Positions 1 through 5,292 of a stretch of DNA of 5,292 nucleotides are shown here, piece after piece. The DNA comes from Bacteroidales bacterium. GTDB taxonomy: Bacteria > Bacteroidota > Bacteroidia > Bacteroidales > VadinHA17. Within the stretch, counting starts at the first letter, position 1. The number at the start of each line of letters is the position of its first letter. Under the pieces are notes generated by a model, which did no database searches, was not told the origin of the DNA, and saw only the letters and a list, made by a program, of their open reading frames with translations. A program made the translations under genes and the position numbers. The stretch spans positions 1-5,292 of the forward strand of contig JALOMK010000181.1 in the NCBI GenBank assembly GCA_025455505.1, written 5' to 3'.

Positions 1-465
1 GGAGCAGATACTTTTTCACCCTGCACTCTCGAGAAGACGCACCCGGACCTGTTCTGGTATGGGATTCACGGCGTTGAAACTCTTTTCACGGTAATGGGAA
101 CAGGATGCCGAAAAGTAAGCCGTGCCGCCACACCAGGCACTGATTTTGTCACAGGAATATGGGATGATGGCCGTATAGGTACCTTCAGGGGTGTCCGCAC
201 AGGCAAAGCCGGATATGGAGGCACCGTGTTTGGGGAAAAGGACACCCTTGTCCTGGGTCCATATTCAGGATATGACCCTCTCCTCGCAAGGATCCTTGAA
301 TTCTTCAGGACAGGAACAGAACCTGTCAGAAAGGAGGAAACGATTGAGATCTTCGCATTTATGCAGGCAGCCGAAGAAAGCAGGGATAAGGGAGGCATTC
401 CTGTTGAAACTGAAACAGTGATGGCCCTAGCCAGGGAGAAAGCCTCCAGGATCAGATTTGAATAG
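1..465 (+). CDS. Gfo/Idh/MocA-family oxidoreductase, C-terminal part (5' end outside window)
   Basis: The reading frame is open from base 1 to a TAG stop at 463-465, giving 154 residues; the N-terminal NAD(P)-binding Rossmann half lies upstream of the window. Visible hallmarks are the segment H-P-D-L-F-W-Y-G-I-H-G-V-E (residues 15-27) followed by T-V-M-G-T-G-C, a combination I recognise from C-terminal substrate domains of Gfo/Idh/MocA proteins common in Bacteroidota and Planctomycetota. It also has a G-x-W-x-D-G-R-I-G-T strand and a closing helical region after K-E-E-T. Known members are NAD(P)-dependent dehydrogenases or related enzymes acting on sugars, inositols or their derivatives; the substrate cannot be read here. 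The ATG at 94 is an internal methionine, not the start. A second family member begins 29 bases downstream on the same strand, so the two probably form an operon. Family assignment is fairly sure; function is inferred. Confidence 0.82.
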   Translation, partial: GADTFSPCTLEKTHPDLFWYGIHGVETLFTVMGTGCRKVSRAATPGTDFVTGIWDDGRIGTFRGVRTGKAGYGGTVFGEKDTLVLGPYSGYDPLLARILEFFRTGTEPVRKEETIEIFAFMQAAEESRDKGGIPVETETVMALAREKASRIRFE

Positions 466-494
466 CATTGTGTAATTATCATACAGATGTTTTC

Positions 495-1838
495 ATGAAA
501 AATACCAGGAGATCATTCATCAAAAGATCAGCGGCAGCAGTTGCCGCGATAGGCGCCGGGGGAGTGTTGCCGGGCTTCAGTGCGCGCAGCTATGCATCTA
601 TCGGGGGAGCCGGTGAAAAAATAAGGATAGCTGTAATGGGCGTCAACTCAAGAGGGAAAGCACTGGCTGCAACATTTGCCGGCCAGGAAAATGTTGAAAT
701 AATATACATCTGTGACGTTGACCTCAGGGCTGAGGCTGCCTGTTCCGACAACCTCGAAAAGCTTGGAAAGCGCCGGCCTGCCTCAAGTCCTGATTTCAGG
801 AGGGCGCTTGATGACAGGAACCTTGACGCCCTTGTAATAGCCACACCTGATCACTGGCACGCGCCGGCAGCTATTCTCGCGGCCAGTGCAGGGAAGCATG
901 TATACCTCGAAAAACCATGCAGCCATAATCCGGCTGAGGGTGAGCTTCTTGTAAAAGCAGCAGAAAAATACAGTGTAGTCATGCAGATGGGCAACCAGCG
1001 CCGTTCATTCCCGAAAGTTGCTGAAGGAATCATGGAACTTCATTCAGGGATAATCGGCCGGCCATACTACGCCAAGACATGGTACACCAACAACCGTCCG
1101 CCGATAGGCAGGGGAAAAGAGGTCCCTGTTCCGCACTGGCTTGACTATAATCTATGGCAGGGACCTGCTCCGCGGAGGCCGTACCGCGACAATGTAATTC
1201 ATTATAACTGGCACTGGTTCTGGCACTGGGGTACGGGTGAGGCTCTTAACAACGGCACTCACTTCGTTGACCTTGCACGCTGGGGGCTCGGGGTCGATTA
1301 TCCTGTAAAGGTATCGTCGTCCGGAGGCAGGTTTGCCTATGATGACGACTGGGAGACTCCCGACACACAGGTAATCTCTATGGAATTCGATAATAATACC
1401 GCTATTGCATGGGAAGGTGTCAGCTGCAATAACCGCCTCATCGAAGGAAGTTCCGTCGGTGTTGTTTTTACCGGTGAAAAGGGTTCGCTGAGGATTGACG
1501 GAGGGAATGCATATACTGTTCTCGACATTAATGGCAAGGTGATAAGGGAAGTGAAGCCCGACCAGGTCATTGATTCACGAAATACAAGCAATCCCGCAGG
1601 CGGTCTCGATGCGTATCATATTTCCAATTTTCTCGAAGCAATCAGAAAAGGCACAAAGCTCAATGCCGACATTGCCGGGGGCCACAAGAGCACCCTGCTT
1701 GTGCAGCTTGGAAACATAGCCCAGAGAAGCGGGAAGACCCTTGCAATCGATCCGGCCAGCGGGCACATCCTCAACGATCATGATGCAGAAAGATTCTGGT
1801 CGAGGGAATATGAAAAGGGCTGGGAACCCCGGATCTGA
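495..1838 (+). CDS. Tat-exported Gfo/Idh/MocA-family oxidoreductase
   Basis: This 447-residue protein starts with a twin-arginine signal, T-R-R-S-F-I-K (residues 4-10), followed by a hydrophobic Ala/Gly-rich stretch to about residue 30, so it is probably exported folded, with cofactor, to the periplasm. The Rossmann half begins at I-R-I-A-V-M-G-V-N-S-R-G (43-54), with D74 after the second strand, A-T-P-D-H-W-H (116-122) and the family E-K-P motif (139-141), whose lysine is usually catalytic. The second half has L-W-Q-G-P-A-P (220-226) and G-T-G-E-A-L-N-N-G-T-H-F-V-D (246-259), with H256 and D259 in the usual active-site region, and ends in a W-S-R-E-Y-E tail. This arrangement fits the bacterial type with the longer C-terminal domain. 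I chose ATG 495 because it places the Tat motif at the normal distance from the N-terminus. An upstream in-frame TTG at 468 would add nine unlikely residues. No Shine-Dalgarno is visible. The substrate is unknown; sugars or glycosides are the best guess. Confidence 0.9.
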   Translation: MKNTRRSFIKRSAAAVAAIGAGGVLPGFSARSYASIGGAGEKIRIAVMGVNSRGKALAATFAGQENVEIIYICDVDLRAEAACSDNLEKLGKRRPASSPDFRRALDDRNLDALVIATPDHWHAPAAILAASAGKHVYLEKPCSHNPAEGELLVKAAEKYSVVMQMGNQRRSFPKVAEGIMELHSGIIGRPYYAKTWYTNNRPPIGRGKEVPVPHWLDYNLWQGPAPRRPYRDNVIHYNWHWFWHWGTGEALNNGTHFVDLARWGLGVDYPVKVSSSGGRFAYDDDWETPDTQVISMEFDNNTAIAWEGVSCNNRLIEGSSVGVVFTGEKGSLRIDGGNAYTVLDINGKVIREVKPDQVIDSRNTSNPAGGLDAYHISNFLEAIRKGTKLNADIAGGHKSTLLVQLGNIAQRSGKTLAIDPASGHILNDHDAERFWSREYEKGWEPRI

Positions 1839-1877
1839 TTATTACGGTTAAAACAGGTCATGGAGCTATTTCAATCG

Positions 1878-1926
1878 CGGGAATGATGTTCCCGGACCGG
1901 TACCGGCTGATCGCAGGGGGATCCCC
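1878..1926. repeat. cluster of three short GC-rich palindromes between oxidoreductase gene and tRNA
   Basis: The gap after the oxidoreductase stop holds three inverted repeats in 49 bases: CGGGAA (1878-1883) with TTCCCG (1889-1894) around a 5-nt loop, the perfect 10-mer CCGGTACCGG (1897-1906), and the perfect 10-mer GGGGATCCCC (1917-1926). The first could fold in RNA and might end or stabilise the oxidoreductase transcript, but no T-run follows it. The T-rich tract after 1938 belongs to the next promoter. Roles are inferred; they may be chance in GC-rich sequence. Confidence 0.4.
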
Positions 1927-1940
1927 GGAATTTAAAACTT

Positions 1941-1969
1941 TTTGTTTTTCCTTATTTTATTTATATTTG
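1941..1969 (+). promoter_or_regulatory. Bacteroidota-type promoter for tRNA-Gln
   Basis: TTTG at 1941-1944 (the -33 element) is followed by 17 bases and then TATATTTG at 1962-1969, an exact match to the TAnnTTTG -7 element of Bacteroidota. The expected transcription start, a few bases downstream, lies just before the mature tRNA at 1982, leaving a very short leader. The AT-rich spacer and upstream T-runs fit a strong promoter. Confidence 0.75.
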
Positions 1970-1981
1970 CAGCCGCCAAAC

Positions 1982-2054
1982 TGCTCCGTAGTGTAATTGG
2001 CAACACGTCTGACTCTGGATCAGAAGAGTTTAGGTTCGAGCCCTAACGGAGCAA
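1982..2054 (+). tRNA. tRNA-Gln (anticodon CUG)
   Basis: The sequence folds as a complete cloverleaf. The acceptor stem is TGCTCCG (1982-1988) with CGGAGCA (2047-2053), seven perfect pairs. The D stem is GTGT with ACAC. The anticodon stem is TCTGA with TCAGA around the loop CTCTGGA, so the anticodon is CUG, which reads CAG (glutamine). The variable region has five bases, and the T stem TTAGG pairs with CCTAA around TTCGAGC. A2054 is the discriminator base. CCA is not encoded (CAG follows), so it must be added by the nucleotidyltransferase. It sits alone with its own promoter and terminator. Confidence 0.97.
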
Positions 2055-2062
2055 CAGAAAAC

Positions 2063-2087
2063 TCCCGCACCAGCGGGATTTTTTGTT
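2063..2087 (+). terminator. rho-independent terminator of tRNA-Gln
   Basis: TCCCGC (2063-2068) and GCGGGA (2073-2078) form a perfect six-base-pair stem around the loop ACCA, immediately followed by six T residues and then GTTT. It starts nine bases after the tRNA. Read on the minus strand the same stem is followed by GTTTTC, so it may also help stop transcription arriving from the convergent lipoprotein gene. Confidence 0.85.
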
Positions 2088-2107
2088 TGCGGAGTTAGGG
2101 CGAGAAG

Positions 2108-2162
2108 CTGCGAGCGAAGTGAGCAGTCCCGATAGCATGAACGAAGTGAATGCGTATCGGGA
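2108..2162. repeat. two adjacent hairpins with a shared 11-nt loop
   Basis: Hairpin 1 is CTGC (2108-2111) with GCAG (2123-2126) around the loop GAGCGAAGTGA. Hairpin 2 starts at the next base: TCCCGATA (2127-2134) pairs with TATCGGGA (2155-2162). Inside it GCAT (2135-2138) pairs with ATGC (2150-2153), leaving one bulged G and the loop GAACGAAGTGA. The loops differ at one base while the stems closing them differ completely, which suggests a repeated structural unit rather than a simple sequence repeat. It lies in the convergent space between the tRNA terminator and the 3' end of the minus-strand lipoprotein gene, a usual place for dispersed palindromic elements. Its function is unknown; mRNA 3'-end protection or a REP-like mobile palindrome are possibilities. 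Confidence 0.65.
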
Positions 2163-2171
2163 AGCCTGTTT

Positions 2172-2828
2172 TCAGTCCTTCAGGTAACCCTCTTTCTTAA
2201 GTTCCTTTTTTATCGTAGCCACAATTCCCGTAAGAGCCGGGTCAATCTTTTTTGCACCCAGCGATGCAGTTACACCCGACCACAGGAGCTTCCTGGCCTT
2301 AAGTGAATAAATGTTTGTCTCGATTATGTAATCCTTCGGGCTGTCAACAACGACATTCCCTGTTTCATTTTTTACATTCTTGTCGACTGAAACCGTTGTT
2401 GAATATACATAGCCCGAATTGTATCCAAAGCCGGTCGGACTGCCATAGTAGTAAAAACTGTCGAAGGTGGTGGAAGGGTTATATTTTGTTTTCGTCTGTA
2501 CGACTGCCTTCACCCGCATTGTTATGGCGCCGTCGAAGCCGTCCTTTATAAGCTTTTCGGCAATTTCCTTCTGTGACGTATCGGCCGCTGTAAGGTAGGT
2601 ATAGGAAGTCACTGCCTGCCCTGCTTTCAGGAGTGAAACAAGCTGGTCCTCGGCAGCCTTTTTGTTCTCTGCCTTCCTCGGAGTCACCATTACAAAAACC
2701 TTGCTGAACGATCCTGCCGGCATATCGGCAAGCGAGGGATCAGACCAGCTTTTTCTGAGTTGTGTTTCAGGAGAACAGGACTGTATCATTACAACTACGA
2801 CAATAGGTACAAATAATTTCCGCCACAT
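2172..2828 (-). CDS. predicted envelope lipoprotein, function unknown
   Basis: The 218-residue product begins with a short charged N-terminus (M-W-R-K), a hydrophobic core of valines and a lipobox I-Q-S-C (15-18), so C18 is probably lipidated and the protein anchored in the envelope. The mature part contains S-W-S-D-P (27-31), an F-S-K-V-F-V-M-V strand (41-48), S-Y-T-Y-L (75-79), D-G-F-D-G (96-100), a Tyr-rich patch with F-Y-Y-Y (125-128), and E-T-N-I-Y-S-L (170-176) followed by L-L-W-S-G (181-185). I recognise this order from widespread small bacterial lipoproteins of unknown role, with an alternating alpha/beta fold and a strand pattern recalling DUF4136-like proteins; that link is tentative. 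It is convergent with the tRNA and divergent from the hydrolase gene. The start is the ATG that gives a compact lipoprotein signal, with its own upstream promoter. No function should be assigned. Confidence 0.88.
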   Translation of the reverse strand: MWRKLFVPIVVVVMIQSCSPETQLRKSWSDPSLADMPAGSFSKVFVMVTPRKAENKKAAEDQLVSLLKAGQAVTSYTYLTAADTSQKEIAEKLIKDGFDGAITMRVKAVVQTKTKYNPSTTFDSFYYYGSPTGFGYNSGYVYSTTVSVDKNVKNETGNVVVDSPKDYIIETNIYSLKARKLLWSGVTASLGAKKIDPALTGIVATIKKELKKEGYLKD

Positions 2829-2881
2829 ATTATGTTCAATTAATTAGTTAATTTCCAAATCAGTCGCCTTCAGGTTAGTTG

Positions 2882-2914
2882 CAAAACTACTTTTTTAATC
2901 TGATATCCCGCAAG
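2882..2914 (-). promoter_or_regulatory. candidate Bacteroidota-type promoter for the minus-strand lipoprotein gene
   Basis: Read on the minus strand, TAGTTTTG (2889 down to 2882) matches TAnnTTTG. A TTG (2913-2911) lies 21 bases upstream, within the accepted 17-23 spacing, though as CTTG rather than TTTG. The start of transcription would lie near 2875, giving an AT-rich leader of roughly 45 bases before the ATG at 2828. Confidence 0.5.
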
Positions 2915-2976
2915 CAGTATGCCAAATAGACAAAAAACCCTGGTTCGCTGCCCGCTGTTTCTTTCCCTAAAAAAAC

Positions 2977-3005
2977 TTGACTTTGCAGATTTTCCGGTAT
3001 AACTT
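2977..3005 (+). promoter_or_regulatory. weak candidate promoter for the hydrolase gene
   Basis: TTG at 2977-2979 is followed by 18 bases and TATAACTT at 2998-3005, which keeps the TA of the TAnnTTTG element but only part of its TTTG. It is the best candidate in the 261-base gap 2829-3089 that reads towards the hydrolase. The gap is otherwise divergent regulatory DNA with no gene I can support apart from the short leader ORF at 3040. Confidence 0.3.
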
Positions 3006-3039
3006 ACATGGTGCTACCCCGGGCAAGCGGGAAGCATTT

Positions 3040-3099
3040 ATGGAACAAAACAAATCAAACTCCCTGGCCACTCACATAAAAACCACTCAATGTCCATGA
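3040..3099 (+). other. possible 19-codon leader ORF overlapping the hydrolase start
   Basis: ATG at 3040 opens a frame encoding MEQNKSNSLATHIKTTQCP and ending in TGA at 3097-3099. That stop overlaps the preferred hydrolase start at 3096-3098 as ATGA, the arrangement typical of translational coupling. A purine-rich GGGAAG (3029-3034) lies five bases before the leader ATG, while the hydrolase itself has no ribosome-binding site. The peptide resembles nothing I know, and a frame this short can arise by chance. Confidence 0.22.
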
Positions 3100-3965
3100 A
3101 AACTTCAATAAGACGGCTCTGCGTGCTTGCACTATCGATCCTTCCCGGCGTCCTTCTTTTAGCCCAGAATCCTCTCGAAATAAATATTGAAAGGGATGGA
3201 ATAATTCTGAGCGGCAAATTCTATAAGGCCGCCGGCATCGACCGGCGCCCGACACTCATCCTGCTCCAGGGATCTCCGGGCAACCAGTGGGATGTACTTG
3301 GAATAGGCAGGGCTGTGTCAGAAAAAGGAGTCAATGCCCTTACCTTCAATTACACCGGAACTCACCTCAGCCAGGGATTATTCAGTTTCCCGAATTGTCT
3401 TGCAGATGTCAGTGCAGTTTACCGGTTTCTGCGTGACTCCAGGAACATTGAAAAATTCGGTATCGATACTTCGAAGATCTTCCTTTCAGGATACTCACTC
3501 GGCGGGGGAATGGCAATGACATATGCAATAAAGCACAGGGAAATAAACTCTGTAATCTCAATAGCCGGGAACGACTGGGGGGAGTATTTCGAGGATTATA
3601 TGAGTGACCCTGCGATGAAAGCTAATTTCGATGGGAACCTGAAGAAAGCCGTGGATGCAGGCATAATCCGGTTTGAACCCGGGAAAATGCCAGGGGAGAT
3701 GGGTGAGAACTGGCTGAAGTCAACTGATCCTGCGTTCTACACAAAAAATAATGCAGCCAGGCTTGCCGGAAAAAACATTCTCCTCATTTGCGGATGGGAC
3801 GATTCGGGAGTGACGATGGAGAGGCATACCCTCCCTCTTTACAGGGAGCTTAAAAAGAATCAGGGGCAAACAATATCAATTATGGCATTCCAGGACGATC
3901 ACACTTTCGGAAAATCAAGGCTGGAAATAGCTCAGGCAATAATCAAATGGATATCAGTAAATTAA
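3096..3965 (+). CDS. secreted alpha/beta hydrolase (dienelactone hydrolase / peptidase S9-like fold)
   Basis: The 289-residue protein starts with a signal peptide: M-K-T-S-I-R-R, a hydrophobic run, and a likely cleavage in L-L-L-A-Q-N-P near residue 22-24, so it is probably periplasmic or secreted. The core shows L-L-Q-G-S-P-G-N (57-64), where the oxyanion loop is expected with Gln replacing the usual His, and the nucleophile elbow G-Y-S-L-G-G with S134. The expected acid is in G-W-D-D-S-G (D235 or D236), and the catalytic histidine in D-D-H-T-F (H269). All three triad residues are in order and spaced as in serine hydrolases of this fold. Substrates could be esters, acylated sugars or peptides; none can be chosen from sequence. 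An in-frame ATG six bases upstream (3090) is the alternative start; I prefer 3096 because it gives the cleaner signal peptide and overlaps the stop of a possible leader ORF. Confidence 0.9.
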   Translation: MKTSIRRLCVLALSILPGVLLLAQNPLEINIERDGIILSGKFYKAAGIDRRPTLILLQGSPGNQWDVLGIGRAVSEKGVNALTFNYTGTHLSQGLFSFPNCLADVSAVYRFLRDSRNIEKFGIDTSKIFLSGYSLGGGMAMTYAIKHREINSVISIAGNDWGEYFEDYMSDPAMKANFDGNLKKAVDAGIIRFEPGKMPGEMGENWLKSTDPAFYTKNNAARLAGKNILLICGWDDSGVTMERHTLPLYRELKKNQGQTISIMAFQDDHTFGKSRLEIAQAIIKWISVN

Positions 3966-3991
3966 AATCCGTTTAACAAACTAAAGAAAAC

Positions 3992-4022
3992 TTGCCTCAT
4001 AAGAGCTTATTTCTTAAATTTG
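3992..4022 (+). promoter_or_regulatory. Bacteroidota-type promoter with a spacer palindrome, upstream of the 176-aa protein
   Basis: TTG at 3992-3994, a 20-base spacer, and TAAATTTG at 4015-4022 match the phylum consensus. The start of transcription would fall near 4029, about 20 bases before the ATG at 4049. The spacer contains the near-palindrome ATAAG-AG-CTTAT (3999-4010), which could be an operator for a repressor; that part is inference. Confidence 0.6.
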
Positions 4023-4048
4023 AAAAAGACCTGAATACAGCATGACCC

Positions 4049-4579
4049 ATGGAAATGAACAATCTTTACCACGGATTGTTAAAACAAATTGCGATCGAAA
4101 AAAGCAACAATTTGAAAAAGGCCCTTCTTGTATTTCCCCTTACAACAATAATCGCCATTGGCATCATAACAAAAATTCCAAAATCCGACGATTCTTCCTC
4201 TGCGGATAAAATCCCCCTCATGCCATCTCAGAATTCAGGAACCGGTCTTTCGGAAAACGTTCAATCTGCTGTCGCTGCGGGAGAAACGGTTTCTGAAGAT
4301 GAATGGAATTCGTTTAAAAAGGAAGCTGATAAAAAGATACTGGTCACCCAGGATCTTATAAACGGATGCCGATCGGAACTTCAGGGCCAGAACCAGGAAA
4401 CATCGTCAGACCTTGCAAAGAAGGTTAAGGAGTGCGAGGCAAAACTTGATTTCGAAAAGAAAAGGCTCGATGCCTTCGCAAAAAACAAAGTCAACTGGGA
4501 TGTGTTTGAAACAGGCTTCAACAACGAAATGGCCGTCCTGGTGAAAGACCTTAAAGCACTTGCCGCAGAGAACAGGTAA
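4049..4579 (+). CDS. small membrane-anchored helical protein, function unknown
   Basis: The product is 176 residues. A cytoplasmic N-terminus (1-24) ending in K-K leads into one hydrophobic segment at about 25-43, followed by a Ser/Asp-rich, Pro-containing linker (45-80), then a charged and mostly helical region (82-176) that would face the periplasm. Within that region two related helices can be seen: W-N-S-F-K-K-E-A-D-K-K-I (86-97) and W-D-V-F-E-T-G-F-N-N-E-M (150-161), both W-x-x-F with hydrophobic residues seven and eleven positions after the Trp. Between them lies a Lys/Glu-rich coiled-coil-like stretch (about 121-145) and two cysteines (C107, C129). Bacteroidota encode small proteins with a similar pair of W-x-x-F-K helices, whose role is unknown to me. 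ATG 4055 is an equally possible start, two codons later. It has its own promoter and is probably monocistronic. Confidence 0.82.
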   Translation: MEMNNLYHGLLKQIAIEKSNNLKKALLVFPLTTIIAIGIITKIPKSDDSSSADKIPLMPSQNSGTGLSENVQSAVAAGETVSEDEWNSFKKEADKKILVTQDLINGCRSELQGQNQETSSDLAKKVKECEAKLDFEKKRLDAFAKNKVNWDVFETGFNNEMAVLVKDLKALAAENR

Positions 4580-4670
4580 TACAAATTCTGTTTCCGCCAA
4601 TCATTTAATATCATGCCAACCCCCGGGGAAATGTGCTTAACTTAGCCGGGATAATACAAGTATTTCAGCC

Positions 4671-5292
4671 ATGCTAACCACAAATTCTCTCCTGCTCTTT
4701 CTTATGACCGTATCAGTGTTGTCCTGTTCACAGCAGGACAATCCCTCATTCAGGACAATAAAAATATATAAGACAACTGAAGCCAGGCAGGGTGTTGCTG
4801 CAGATGACGACTATTTTTACGCTGTGAATTCGACAGGGCTGGCCAAATACAGCAAGAACACAGGCAGATCCATAGTTGAGTGGAAAGATACTACCGGAAG
4901 AATCATCCACCTCGACGGAGCAGTGGTCATCAGCGACACAATATGGTGCGCCCATTCAAATTACCCCGGCATTCCAATGACAAGCTCCATCGAAATTTTT
5001 TCGGCAGAGGACTTAAAGCATATCGGATCTCACAGTTTCGGGAATAATTATGGCTCCTGCACCTGGGCTGATCTTTATAATGGCTCATGGTGGGTATGCT
5101 TCGCACATTATGACCAGTTCAGGAAAGCGATAAACAAGGGAACCGAATCGACAATCATAGTCAGATTCGACAGAAACTGGAATGAAAAGGAAGCCTGGAC
5201 CCTTCCTCAGAATGTAATCGCTGAACTCAAACCCATGAGCGCCTCCGGAGGTTCCTGGGGCCCTGACGGACTCCTGTATGTTACCGGCCACG
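4671..5292 (+). CDS. predicted lipoprotein, beta-propeller-like (3' end outside window)
   Basis: An open frame starts at ATG 4671 and runs 207 codons to the window edge without a stop. The N-terminus is a lipoprotein signal: hydrophobic L-L-L-F-L-M-T-V-S-V, then V-L-S-C with C19 as the likely lipidated residue. The mature part has short repeated strands typical of propeller proteins, including G-V-A-A-D-D-D-Y-F-Y-A-V (41-52), K-Y-S-K-N-T-G (59-65), C-A-H-S-N-Y-P-G (93-100), S-S-I-E-I-F (105-110) and G-P-D-G-L-L-Y-V-T-G-H (197-207). I recognise this pattern from extracytoplasmic proteins sometimes labelled cycloisomerase in public annotation, a label I would not trust as a function. A gap of 91 bases (4580-4670) separates it from the previous gene and shows no clear promoter or terminator, only the palindrome CCCCGGGG at 4621-4628. 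The role is unknown. Confidence 0.87.
   Translation, partial: MLTTNSLLLFLMTVSVLSCSQQDNPSFRTIKIYKTTEARQGVAADDDYFYAVNSTGLAKYSKNTGRSIVEWKDTTGRIIHLDGAVVISDTIWCAHSNYPGIPMTSSIEIFSAEDLKHIGSHSFGNNYGSCTWADLYNGSWWVCFAHYDQFRKAINKGTESTIIVRFDRNWNEKEAWTLPQNVIAELKPMSASGGSWGPDGLLYVTGH
4719..4759 (+). repeat. competing inverted and direct repeats at the start of the propeller lipoprotein gene
   Basis: TTGTCCTG (4719-4726) is perfectly complementary to CAGGACAA at 4734-4741 (7-nt loop) and again to CAGGACAA at 4751-4758. The two downstream copies extend to a 9-base direct repeat, CAGGACAAT. They fall in different reading frames, so the repeat is not explained by a repeated peptide. In mRNA the two hairpins would exclude each other and cover the lipobox codons. 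Any regulatory meaning is speculation. Confidence 0.4.

Noticed and set aside
66..482. Minus-strand open frame of 138 codons over the first gene.
   Set aside because: It lies opposite a clear Gfo/Idh/MocA coding region, its protein looks like nothing meaningful, and there is no promoter.
468..494. TTG at 468 as the start of the Tat-exported oxidoreductase.
   Set aside because: It would put nine extra residues before the Tat motif; ATG 495 gives a normal twin-arginine signal.
2040..2101. GCCCTAAC in the tRNA T-arm (2040-2047) recurs as its inverted complement GTTAGGGC (2094-2101), suggesting a tRNA attachment site.
   Set aside because: An integration site would leave a direct, not inverted, copy of the tRNA end. 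The match is only eight bases and no integrase gene is present in the window.
3018..3031. CCCG/CGGG inverted repeat upstream of the hydrolase as a riboswitch or terminator.
   Set aside because: The stem is only four base pairs, with no T-run and no recognisable aptamer pattern.
5085..5291. Minus-strand open frame at the right edge.
   Set aside because: The plus strand here encodes the propeller-like lipoprotein without interruption; the minus frame is its shadow.

Overview
The window looks like an ordinary chromosomal stretch from a member of the Bacteroidota. The main evidence is three candidate promoters of the TTG-N17-23-TAnnTTTG type described for that phylum (1941-1969 +, 2882-2914 -, 3992-4022 +). 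Supporting evidence is the general lack of Shine-Dalgarno sequences before the genes, a signal peptide ending in A-Q-N-P, several predicted lipoproteins, and exported Gfo/Idh/MocA oxidoreductases. Species cannot be named from this sequence.

Left part (1-1838): the 3' end of one Gfo/Idh/MocA-family oxidoreductase gene is followed 29 bases later by a complete second member with a twin-arginine signal peptide. They are probably co-transcribed and probably act on sugars or sugar derivatives, with at least the second working in the periplasm. The gap after them (1839-1961) holds three short GC-rich palindromes and then a strong Bacteroidota-type promoter.

Middle (1962-2170): a complete tRNA-Gln with anticodon CUG is followed by a rho-independent terminator. 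Next come two adjacent hairpins that share an almost identical 11-nt loop on different stems. This is the most unusual structure in the window and looks like a dispersed repeat unit.

Right part (2172-5292): a lipoprotein gene of unknown function lies on the minus strand, convergent with the tRNA. It diverges from a secreted alpha/beta hydrolase with a visible Ser-Asp-His triad. That hydrolase may be preceded by a 19-codon leader ORF whose stop overlaps the hydrolase start as ATGA. Then come a small membrane-anchored helical protein with two W-x-x-F helices and the first 207 codons of a lipoprotein that looks like a beta-propeller-type protein. The genes right of the tRNA have separate promoters or clear gaps and do not form an obvious pathway.

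I did not find a clear new multi-gene system. The items most worth checking are the twin-hairpin repeat, the leader ORF, and a set of competing inverted and direct repeats at the start of the last gene.
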